DNA of 22,706 bases from Bacteroidota bacterium. Its GTDB lineage: Bacteria > Bacteroidota > Bacteroidia > AKYH767-A > OLB10. The position numbers and the translations under genes are program-made. Of this stretch, positions 15,160 through 22,706 are shown one piece after another. Numbering within the stretch: the stretch's first letter is position 1; each line of letters starts with the position of its first letter. The notes under the pieces were generated by a model, which saw only the letters and a list, made by a program, of their open reading frames with translations, ran no database searches and had not been told where the DNA came from. The DNA is taken from assembly GCA_016721435.1 (NCBI GenBank), contig JADKIC010000043.1, positions 1-22,706 of the forward strand. The letters run 5' to 3'.

Positions 15160-17780
15160 CTATTTGCTGACAGGTCCCCGGGTAAGATGAATGATGCCTT
15201 TCAAAATACGTTGTTCTACTGCTCCCGCCAATCGAATTTCATTGACTTTGCACACGTAGAAATAAACACCGTCGGGGGATTCTTCTCCGTCATTATTGCG
15301 CTTTCCGTTCCAGTTGATATCCGGATCAGTGGTTTCAAAAATCTTGTCTCCCCAACGATTGAATATGGTCATTTCAACATCTTTCACATCGCGATAGGGA
15401 AGGATGGGATGGTAAATGTCATTGATGAAGTTGCCGTCAGGAGTGAAAATATTGGGCAGCACATAATCCGGACAACTTTCGGTGCAAACAATATTGCTCG
15501 AATCGCTTTCATTACCGGTGGAGTCAGTGGCGGTGATATAATAACATCCGGCTATACTGCTCTCTCCGCTATAAATGAAACTGAAGGTGCCGGCAGGAAC
15601 TGATCCCACCTGAGAATAACTATTGCTTCCGGCGGGTGCATAATAAATCTGATAAGAGGCGATGTCATAGGCGCAATTGATGTCAATTTGCCAGCTGATG
15701 GTGTCTTTGAGTTGCGGACAATTAGGTCCGTTGGCAATCAGTGGAGGACAAGGAGGTTCATTGTCAACGGGAGTACTGCAGAAAATCTGAGACTTGTTGA
15801 TGATAGGATCCACAAGGCCGGTGTCCTGATAAGCTCCCACGCTTTTTACATAGTAACAATAATTTTGACCGTTGTTCAGCGAATCATCAACATAGAAAAT
15901 AGCAGAGGTGAATCCGATAGAATCAAATACACCGGGAGCATTTTCACGATAGATCACATATTGTGTGTTGGTCCAGGGAACATTTACATTCCAGCTCAGA
16001 TTATTTTTCTCATCTCCGGGACCGATAGTAAGATAAACACTATAGGCAATTTGCGAAAATCCTGCTGAAAATACATTGCCGGGGGTGTCATTCCAGAATT
16101 GAACCCTATAACGGTATTGAACAGCCGAAGTATTGAGTCCGTTGTCGTTATAAGTGGTGTCGTTCAGGTTGGTGAACGTGGCAATGGTCACAAAATTTCC
16201 GGAGGCATCAGCCCGCTGCAATTCATAGCGGTAGGGTCCGGGCATCTGAGTAGGATCAATATCCACCGGCTTGCCCCAGGCCACGTAGATCTGTCCGGTA
16301 GCAGCATCCGTACTGTTCACGTCAACATTGGTAATCACCGGTAAGTCGCGGTTGAGGCGGTTGCAAAATTCTATGGAAGCATAGCTCTCAGCGCCGTCAG
16401 GATAAAAGGCAGTGACCATGTAACAGTACTGTACCGCTATGGCCAGACCGGCACCATTATTATTATCCGTGAACGTGGTAACGCCGAGTCCGTTTACTGA
16501 ACCGATTCTGACATAACCGGTATAGGCAGGCACACCGGTTTCACAGTACGAAGGAATAAAACCATAGGAGCCGATTCGACGGTAGATATGATAACCGACA
16601 GCTTCAGTACAGGCACTCTGATCCCAGTTCAGGATGAGACTGCTTCCCAAAGGCGCGGATGTCGGATTTTTGGGAGATGGTCCTACCACCGTAATAAACA
16701 TCGATTCCAAATCCGCTAATTGAATCTGCGCATTATTGTCTTCTGCTTTGAAAACAACAGTATAAGGTGCTTTTCGTACATGCGCACAGTTAGTATTCCA
16801 GGTAAAGTCGCCGGTTGTACTGCCGGTATTGGGTGTTGAGGTAAAATTCGCCGGACTCACAGTTACTTCAAACGGCCCGCCTTTAGCAGTTAAAGTAATC
16901 GTTTCAGTAGAGGTGATATCGGTGGCAGAAACAGTAAATGCAAGCACATTCCCCGCTTCCACGCAGGTATCAATGATGGTGGAGAAAACAGGAGGATCAT
17001 TCATAGGAGGGTAAATGGTGATCTGCATATCGCGGGTCACATAGCCGATGTTTAACAATCCTATACCCGGAATATTTCTCCATTCCCGGATGATCATCGC
17101 CACATTGAATTCACCTTGTTGCATCGGACTATCCCATATCAAATCTCCCGTTATTGCATCTAAAGTAAAAGAAGTGCTGGCAGGAGGATAAAAGAAAGTC
17201 GGTATCGGCGAACCACCAAAACCTTTGCACGGAACCAGCTCATAGGAAAGACTATCCCCATCCGGATCATAAGCATTCGGATTATGAATGAACAAGCGGT
17301 TGACGGCACCATCATCAATGGGCGGTTGCAAAAGTTGTGGAGAGGAATTGGTGAGGAAAGCAGGTGAAATGATTAATTGTGTCTGAACATAAAAAGGAAT
17401 ATTCACTGAGCCCGGAATATTAATCACGTTTGCGTTTCTGTTCTCGTCCAAAAAAATACATGATGTAACTTCCTGTTCCGGGGTACACATGCGTTCTGAC
17501 ATAAATATTTCTCTGTATATCCGGGCCCACGTTGAAATCAATACTTAATCTTGGAATTGTATCACGCGATCCATCACCCCACCAGAATTCAAGTTCCGGA
17601 CGATCTGCAGGACTGGAAGTCTTAGTATAGGTAACAATTTTTTACACTGTACGTATAGGTGCTCAGTTTAACATAGGTAATTTCACCCGCACGATTATGC
17701 GTTGCTGTAGCATTTTCACTGTATAGCAATAACGCTGCAAGTAAAAACAAGAGAAATCCCTTTAATTTAACAATAATCAT
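15160..17780 (-). CDS. Large secreted surface protein with fibronectin-type repeats and gliding-motility (CHU_C/T9SS) C-terminal domain, two frameshifts
   Basis: About 870 residues when corrected. Signal peptide from ATG 17780 (MIIVKLKGFLLFLLAALLLY, cleavage near ATATHN). The N-terminal region (to ~250; RAGEITYVKLSTYTY, THVYPGTGSYIMYF, then IHNPNAYDPDGDSLSYELVP, YVTRDMQITIYPP) is a common opening of Bacteroidota surface proteins. The middle has fibronectin type III-like modules with Cys pairs (YHIYRR, YCYMVTAFYPDG). The C-terminus carries PNIFTPDGNFINDIYHPI, FNRWGDKIFET, INWNGK, SPDGVYFYVC and GIIHLTR, the CHU_C type B sorting domain for type IX secretion. Single-base errors near 17643 (A-run) and 17455 (T-run) split the start. 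It begins 36 bp after mqnC and ends 1 bp before kdsB. Adhesion or gliding role is inferred, not shown. Confidence 0.88.
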
Positions 17781-17816
17781 ATTTTAATTTTAACGGAGAT
17801 CAGGTTTAGATGTTGC

Positions 17817-18933
17817 TTAATAAGTAATCACTTGCTGTTCGATCATCTCAGGGATATCCCTGTATTCATATTGCTGATTGCGCAGGGCAGGTTCAAAGCC
17901 GGCTTCTCTGATAGCGTCCTGAATGCCATTGCTCGTAAAGCGGTGAGGAGCGCCTGCAGCGGAGACTACATTTTCTTCAATCATGATAGAGCCAAAGTCA
18001 TTGGCACCGGCATGCAAACAAACCTGTGCTATTGCTTTCCCTACTGTTAACCAGGAAGCCTGAATATTGATGATATTGGGAAGCATAATACGGCTGATGG
18101 CAATCATACGAATATACTCATCTCCACTCACGGAATTGCGAATGCCTTTTACTCTTCTCAATAATGTACCTTCATCCTGAAGGGCCAGAATAAAGGCGAT
18201 AAACCCTTTCGATTTTCGGTTTTCCGCCTGCACTTCCCGCAACCATACCAGATGTTCAAAGCGTTCATCCAATGTTTCAATATGGCCGAACATCATTGTC
18301 GCCGACGTGGTGATGTCCAGTTGATGTGCCGCTCTCATCACATCCAGCCATTCTCTGCCGGAACATTTCCCCTTCGAGATCATGCGTCGTACACGGTCGT
18401 TCAGAATTTCAGCCCCTGCACCGGGCAAGGAATCCAGTCCCGCTTCTTTCAATGCACTCAATACTTCGGTATGCGTTTTTCCTTCCAGCTTGGCAATATG
18501 TGCAATCTCCGGCGGACCCAGTGAATGTAATTTGAGCGCAGGATATAATTTTTAACTGACGGAAGAGGTCGGTGTAAAATTTTAATCCTAGATCAGGATG
18601 ATGACCACCTTGCAGGAGTAATTGCTCACCTCCCAGACGAAAAGTCTCTTCAATTTTAGTTTTGTATTGCTCAATATCGGTGATGTATGACTCGGCATGT
18701 CCGGGTATGCGATAGAAGTTGCAGAACTTGCAATTCGCAATGCAGACATTCGTCGTATTCACATTTCTGTCAATGATCCATGTTACTTTGTTATCAGGTT
18801 TATGTCTCTTACGCAATTCATTTCCTACATACATCAACTCGGAAGTGGGTACATGTTCAAAGAGATATTTCCCCTCATTGGCAGTGAGGAAATCCATGCG
18901 TAATGCTTTTTGCAATAGAAGTTCGCTGTTCAT
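17817..18933 (-). CDS. mqnC: Cyclic dehypoxanthinyl futalosine synthase MqnC (radical SAM), one frameshift
   Basis: Radical SAM enzyme of the futalosine route to menaquinone; it cyclises dehypoxanthinyl futalosine. The N-terminal part has the iron-sulfur motif CIANCKFC (Cys64, Cys68, Cys71) preceded by TWIIDRNVNTTNVC. GGEQLLLQGGHHPDLGL follows. After a missing base near 18553 the frame continues YPALKLHSLGPPEIAHIAK, SALKEAGLDSLPGAGAEILN, QASWLTVGKAIAQVCLHAGA and NDFGSIMIEENVVSAAGA, which separate MqnC from its relative MqnE. Corrected length is about 372 residues. Start ATG at 18933 follows a possible small ORF by one base. The pathway shows the host uses futalosine chemistry rather than MenFDHCEB for menaquinone, as many Bacteroidota do. 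The other mqn genes are not in the window. Confidence 0.93.
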
Positions 18934-18934
18934 T

Positions 18935-19033
18935 TTATTCGTTCTCCGGCCTTTTATAACCTTTCACCCCGCGAAAAGTTATGAGCAATCCGCTGAATGG
19001 TTTGATGAAGATAAAGGCTTTCAGTAATTTCAT
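18935..19033 (-). CDS. Possible 32-residue small ORF upstream of mqnC
   Basis: From ATG at 19033 the minus strand reads MKLLKAFIFIKPFSGLL then ITFRGVKGYKRPENE and stops at TAA one base before the mqnC ATG (TAA-A-ATG). The peptide has a short hydrophobic patch and a basic tail. A TAAATTTG box lies 5 bp upstream of its ATG. I do not recognise a family. The one-base spacing to mqnC favours translational coupling, but with so short a frame chance is possible, and it may simply be part of the mqnC leader. It could also be the remnant of a longer gene. Confidence 0.35.
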   Translation of the reverse strand: MKLLKAFIFIKPFSGLLITFRGVKGYKRPENE

Positions 19034-19038
19034 CCGCT

Positions 19039-19046
19039 CAAATTTA
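19039..19046 (-). promoter_or_regulatory. Exact TAnnTTTG box upstream of mqnC and the small ORF
   Basis: TAAATTTG on the minus strand is an exact match to the Bacteroidota -7 element. If used, transcription would start at or near the ATG of the small ORF (leaderless or nearly so), about 100 bases before mqnC. No TTG is found 19 bp further upstream, and the aminopeptidase start codon lies just 9 bp away on the other strand. Confidence 0.35.
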
Positions 19047-19055
19047 CGCAACTCT

Positions 19056-20492
19056 ATGCAGATCACACTTAAGCGCTTGTCAGCCTTCTCGTAAAGATGG
19101 GCATCTCCTCGTTCTCTTTAACGGAAATGGTGATTTCTCTGAAAATTGTTTTCAAAGCCGGAATTAGCCTTTGTGAAGGAAGAACTGAAGGCAGAAAAGA
19201 AATTTATTGTCGTAAATAAATATAGCAGAGTCATTACCTCCAAAAATTAGAGGGGGAAGATAAGCCGGTGCATACCCGCCTTGAGAACGCTCGGAAAGCA
19301 GGTGCTGCTTTTTTCAGAGATGCCAAGCTGCTAAACATGAGGTGGTTACACTAAGTAGCACCATAGATTCTGCCATTGCGTTGGCTTTCGGGGAAGGCTT
19401 CGTATTGGGAGGCTATCAGTTTTTGAAATACCGGACAGCAAAAAAGAAGGAAGAACATGTGGTAAAATCCTTGCTTTTTGATGTTAAAGGTTTGACAGAC
19501 AAAGATGTGCAGCGTCAGAATATTCTGAATGAAGCGGTGTTTAGAGCGAGAGATCTGGTGAATGAACCTCAATCGTTCTTAAATGCCACAGAATTCGGTC
19601 GTCAGTTCAATCATATGGGCAAGGAAGCCGGATTTCGGGTGCAGGTGTTGAATAAATCCAAAATTCGTCAATTGAAGATGGGTGGATTACTCGCCGTAAA
19701 TCTGGGTAGTCCACAACCTCCCACCTTTACCATCATGGAATGGAAGCCAAAAAATGCGGTGAATAAAAAACCGTATGTGCTCGTAGGAAAGGGCGTGGTG
19801 TACGATACCGGAGGAATGAGTCTGAAGCCTACACCCAATTCCATGGACTATATGAAGTGCGATATGGGCGGAGGTGCAGCAGTTGGCGGTGCGATGTACG
19901 CGATTGCAAAAGCGAAGCTGCCTCTCTACGTCATTGGTCTCGTACCTGCAACGGATAATCGTCCTGACGGTGACGCCTATGTGCCAGGGGATGTGATTAC
20001 AATGATGAGCGGAAAGACAGTAGAAGTGCTCAATACCGATGCAGAAGGACGACTCATCCTCGCCGATGCTCTGCATTATGCCAAACGATTCAAGCCCGAG
20101 CAAGTGCTGGAATTTTCCACTTTAACCGGTGCCGCCGCAGCAGCAATAGGTCCACAGGGAATAGTTTGTATGGGTGATGTAGATGAGAGTACCCGAAGAG
20201 CGCTGCACGAAGCAGGAAATAATGTCTACGAACGTCTGGCTGAATTTCCATTCTGGGAAGAGTACGATGAAATGATTAAATCAGATATTGCCGATATAAA
20301 AATGTAGGAGGAGCCAGTGCCGGTGCAATCACTGCCGGCAGATTCCTGAAACAGTTTGTGGATTATCCGTACATGCACTTTGATATCGCCGCTCCGGCCT
20401 TCAGTAAATCAAATGATTCTTACAGAGGAAAAAATGGTACGGGTGTAGGCGTGAGGTTGTTGTTTGAGTATTTCCGGAAAATTGTGGAGTGA
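19056..20492 (+). CDS. pepA: M17 leucyl aminopeptidase, multiple frameshifts
   Basis: Cytosolic two-metal aminopeptidase. The catalytic C-terminal half is mostly intact: VLVGKGVVYDTGGMSLKP (metal and catalytic Lys/Asp), MKCDMGGGAAVGGAMYAI, VPATDNRPDGDAY, the family signature NTDAEGRLILADAL, and FSTLTGAAAAAIG. A missing A near 20297 breaks the frame at DIADIK; corrected, it continues NVGGASAGAITAGRFLKQFV and HFDIAAPAF to a TGA at 20490-20492. The N-terminal domain is fragmented over 19056-19342 but pieces are readable in all frames: MQITLKRLSAFS, DGHLLVLFNG, FVKEELKAEKKFIVVNKYSR, LEGEDKPVHTRLENARKAGA. At least four indels are needed there, so the start at 19056 is approximate. Corrected length near 478 residues fits the family. 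Divergent from mqnC with almost no intergenic space. Confidence 0.88.
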
Positions 20493-20500
20493 AGAAGGGA

Positions 20501-20550
20501 TGTACGTAGATATACGTAGATATACATAGATATACATAGATGTGAGTAGA
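20501..20550. repeat. Tandem repeat, 10-bp unit TATACRTAGA, five copies
   Basis: Five successive decamers: tgtacgtaga, tatacgtaga, tatacataga, tatacataga, tgtgagtaga. The inner three are nearly identical and the outer two are degenerate, as in an array that expanded from the centre. Starts 9 bp after the pepA stop. Confidence 0.9.
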
Positions 20551-20556
20551 TGTTTT

Positions 20557-20606
20557 TTGAGGCAGGTTGAGGTAGTTTGAGGTAGTTTGAGGCAGGTTGA
20601 GGTAGA
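20557..20606. repeat. Tandem repeat, 10-bp unit TTGAGGYAGK, five copies
   Basis: Five decamers: ttgaggcagg, ttgaggtagt, ttgaggtagt, ttgaggcagg, ttgaggtaga. They start 6 bp after the previous array, which has the same period and copy number but an unrelated unit. Confidence 0.9.
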
Positions 20607-20846
20607 TTTGAAATAAGAGAGGATTTTTGATTTGTGTTGCATAAAGGGATTGGGTAGAATAGAATTGATCGAATCAGTTGGTTTCTTGATGATATTAGTA
20701 AGAAAATTAAAGTAAGAATAGTTAATATTATTTAATTGAAATGACTGCGACTTAAGCCAGTTAAAACTTATAATTGTCACTTAAGGAGATGTACTATATT
20801 TACATAAAGTCAATAATTTATACTCTGCGTCTCCGCGTCTCCTTTC

Positions 20847-20908
20847 TTTGGGCTACGAAGCTTCAGCGAAGTAACGGACTTCAGCTTTAGCGAAGAAGTC
20901 TGCGTGAA
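20847..20908 (+). repeat. Dispersed intergenic repeat, copy B
   Basis: The left edge ctttgggctacgaagctt matches 891-907 and the right edge 20884-20908 (gctttagcgaagaag then tctgcgtgaa) matches 964-988 at 22 of 25 positions. It is preceded by ctctgcgtctccgcgtctcc, and internally cttcagcgaagtaac and cttcagctttagcgaag form a degenerate direct repeat. Confidence 0.6.
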
Positions 20909-21083
20909 AATTTCAGGTTTTTATTATGGGTTATCTTAAGGGGAAAGAAGATCGATAATGTGCAATATGAGTAGATGAATAACTGTATGAAGAATTAAAA
21001 TTTTTCAAATACATAGTACGAATTGTGGACGAATTGAATTGAGATATCAAACAAAAAGTCGCTTGAATTAAACGAAATAAGAT

Positions 21084-22154
21084 ATGAGCATAGAACAGGA
21101 AGGAAGAGTTAAAATAGGCATTAGCATTGGAGATGTAAATGGCATTGCGCCGGAGGTTATTATCAAAGCGCTATCGGATACCCGCATGACACAGGTATGT
21201 ACTCCTGTTATCTATGGCAGCAGCAAGGTGATTTCTATGCATCGCAAGGCGTTAAACCTGCAGGAGTTTAATTACAATACCATCCGCAGTATTCAGGAGA
21301 TCATTCCACGAAAGTGAATCTTATCAATTGCTGGGAAGAAGAACTGAAGCTGGAGATCGGTAAGGCGTCGACGTTAACCGGTCCGTATGCATTGAAAGCG
21401 TTACAGGCTGCTACCAGCGATCTCGCCAGTGGATTTGTTGATGCCCCTGGTGACAGCGCCTATCGACAAACATACCATTGCTCCCTAAGGTGGATTTACC
21501 GGACATACCAAATTTCTGGCGAAGGCCTTCAATACGAATGATTACCGATGTTTTGGTTCCGGATCTCTCCGGGTAGCTCTTGTGACCGGACATATTCCGG
21601 TTTCAAAAAATTTCATCCACGATCACAAAGGAGCGCATCCTGCATAAACTGAATATCATGGTGAAATCATTGAAGCGCGATTCTGTATTCGAAAACCAAG
21701 GATCGCATTGCTTTGTCTTAAATCCTCATGCGGGGGATCAGGGTGTGATTGGAAACGAAGATCAGAAATTGTAAGCACGGCCGTAAAAGAAGCAGATCAA
21801 AATGGAAACCTTGCCTTTGGTCCTTATCCAAGGCGATGGCTTTTTGGTTCCGGGCAACATGCTCAGTTTGACGCCGTACTGGCCATGGTATCGTTTAATT
21901 TCAGGGGATTGATTCCGTTTAAACACTGGCTTCGAGAGTGTGAATTTTATTTACCGGACTCCCAAATATCAGAACTTCTCCTGACCGTGGAAAACAGCCT
22001 ATGATATCGGCAAAGGTATCGCCAGTGAAGCTTCTCTTCGTGTAGCCATTTATCCAGCCGTGGATATTTTCAACCGTCGTGCCGATTACAAAGCTGGGAG
22101 AACGCAAAACCGCTGGCCTTCTCTAAATTGACTGGAGGTAGGTTCCATCCATAG
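21084..22154 (+). CDS. pdxA: 4-hydroxythreonine-4-phosphate dehydrogenase PdxA, many frameshifts
   Basis: Pyridoxal 5'-phosphate synthesis (DXP-dependent route), cytosolic. The N-terminus VKIGISIGDVNGIAPEVIIK is diagnostic of PdxA. Further pieces lie in different frames: ASTLTGPYALKALQAA, LASGFVDA, GFTGHTKFLAKAF, SLRVALVTGHIPVSK, NPHAGDQGVIGNEDQKIVST, FGSGQHAQFDAVLAM, GLIPFK, then AYDIGKGIASEASLRVAIY and VDIFNRRADYK. At least eight single-base indels are needed, and the MYHDQG metal-site region near 21885-21905 also shows apparent substitutions. The end at 22152-22154 (TAG) is the best guess after SKLTGGRFHP. The corrected size of about 355 residues fits. The pattern of damage suggests poor sequence quality here; a true pseudogene is possible but less likely because the next gene is damaged in the same way. 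Confidence 0.85.
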
Positions 22155-22213
22155 AATATTTGGTTGAGTATTACTGCAACCGTATGAATTAATATTTTGC
22201 AAAAATTAAAACT

Positions 22214-22706
22214 ATGTCCTTCAAGACCATCGATGATTGCCATCCCTCCGGTAAGCGGGCGCTGATTCGCGTAGATTTTAATGTTCCGCTCAACAGTGAA
22301 TCTCGAGGTAACGGATGCCCCCGCATCAAAGCCGATATTCCAACCCATTCAGAAAATTCTAGCGATGGTGGCAGCGTCATTTAATGTCATCTCGGTCGAC
22401 CTAAGGAAGGTCCGAAGGAGAAATACTCCTTGAAGCATACTGTTACCACACTCGAAAATTACTCGACCGTAAAAGTGAAATGCGCTGACGATTGCAAGGG
22501 CACTTCAGCAACCGAACTCCAAAGACCTGCAACCGGGTGAAGTGTTGAAGCTGGAGAATCTCCGTTTTTATAAGCAGGAAGAAAAGGGGTGATGTGGAAT
22601 TTGCAAAGAAATTAGCTACCCACGGTGATGTCTATGTGAACGACGCCTTCGGAACAGCCCATCGGGCACATGCCAGTACTTTTTCCGTCATCGCTCAGTT
22701 CTTTAA
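22214..22706 (+). CDS. pgk: Phosphoglycerate kinase, N-terminal part, runs off the window, many frameshifts
   Basis: Glycolytic enzyme that transfers phosphate from 1,3-bisphosphoglycerate to ADP. The start MSFKTIDDC is followed by GKRALIRVDFNVPLNSE, the Pgk signature. Pieces in other frames are RIKADIP, KILAMVAAS (where the family has SDGGS), HLGRPKEGPKEKYSLK, KCADDC, LQPGEVLKLENLRFYKQEE, KGDVEFAKKLATHGDVYVN and DAFGTAHRAHAST, then VIAQFF at the window edge. At least six indels are needed in under 500 bp. The order of motifs is correct for the N-terminal domain, so the gene itself is probably whole and the sequence is faulty. It begins 59 bp after the presumed pdxA stop. Confidence 0.9.

Larger units (their letters stand above)
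20493..21083. other. Intergenic gap with two 10-bp-period tandem repeats and a dispersed repeat copy
   Basis: This 590-bp gap separates pepA from pdxA on the same strand. It holds tandem repeats at 20501-20550 and 20557-20606 and the second copy of the dispersed element at 20847-20908. The rest (20610-20820 and 20910-21083) is AT-rich with no recognisable gene or terminator. An open frame on the minus strand crosses the repeats but its translation is just the repeat read as Thr-Ser-Thr-Cys-Leu and Tyr-Ile-type units. Confidence 0.7.

Noticed and set aside
15187..17014. Several 60-140 codon plus-strand frames opposite the surface-protein gene
   Set aside because: They are antisense shadows of a long conserved minus-strand coding region and show no domain similarity.
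20501..20606. CRISPR-like array
   Set aside because: Units are 10 bp and directly adjacent with no unique spacers; no cas genes nearby.
20409..20780. 123-codon minus-strand frame overlapping the pepA tail
   Set aside because: The translation is the decamer repeats read as Thr-Ser-Thr-Cys-Leu-like and Tyr-Ile-like units and it overlaps the conserved C-terminus of pepA.
21084..22706. pdxA and pgk as true pseudogenes
   Set aside because: Both have all motifs in order, the damage is of the same kind in two adjacent unrelated genes and reaches the window edge; poor sequence is simpler, although not proven.

Overview
The window looks like chromosomal DNA of a Bacteroidota bacterium (Sphingobacteria/Chitinophaga/Flavobacteria-like; I cannot name a genus). 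The main evidence is a cell-surface protein with a gliding-motility/type IX secretion C-terminal domain, a carboxypeptidase-regulatory-domain outer membrane protein of the DUF5686 type, a CCDC81-like HU/SPOR protein, a futalosine-pathway menaquinone gene (mqnC), TAnnTTTG-like promoter elements, and few Shine-Dalgarno sequences. I see no rRNA, tRNA, CRISPR array, phage or transposase.

Layout. (1) 1-794, plus strand: 3' end of a phosphatidylserine synthase-like gene, overlapping by ATGA a DUF1684 gene. (2) 795-1276: convergent non-coding gap made of degenerate Bacteroidota-type intergenic repeats. (3) 1277-10173, minus strand, read right to left: kpsF/kdsD (arabinose-5-phosphate isomerase), two tandem paralogous secreted trypsin-like proteases with a PEGA-like N-terminal domain, tatC, a carboxymuconolactone-decarboxylase (AhpD-like) protein, a DUF5686 outer membrane protein, and lptB. 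(4) 10403-12594, plus strand: recQ, divergent from kpsF and ending in a hairpin terminator. (5) 12646-13289: convergent gap with an unusual mirror-symmetric cluster of about seven repeat units around a perfect GC-rich hairpin. (6) 13290-19033, minus strand, read right to left: a possible 32-codon small ORF, mqnC, a large T9SS-sorted surface protein, kdsB (CMP-KDO synthetase), and an HU/SPOR protein, all tightly packed. (7) 19056-22706, plus strand: M17 leucyl aminopeptidase, a 590-bp gap with two 10-bp-period tandem repeats, pdxA, and the start of pgk.

Functional themes. KpsF (first KDO step), KdsB (KDO activation) and LptB (LPS export ATPase) all serve the lipopolysaccharide envelope. TatC, DUF5686, the two secreted proteases and the T9SS cargo also act at or beyond the inner membrane. 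MqnC makes menaquinone, PdxA makes pyridoxal phosphate, and Pgk is glycolytic.

Quality caveat. Eleven of the sixteen protein genes are broken by one or more single-base indels, mostly missing bases in homopolymers. In each case a one-base correction restores a conserved motif. Damage is light from about 2.5 to 18 kb and heavy at both ends (pssA/DUF1684 on the left; pepA, pdxA and pgk on the right). I read this as sequencing or assembly error, not pseudogenization, and report these genes as single CDSs with approximate shift positions.

Most unusual content: the tandem PEGA-like/unknown-domain/trypsin proteins sitting inside an otherwise conserved recQ-kpsF-tatC-CMD-lptB neighbourhood, and the mirror-image repeat cluster at 12681-13251.
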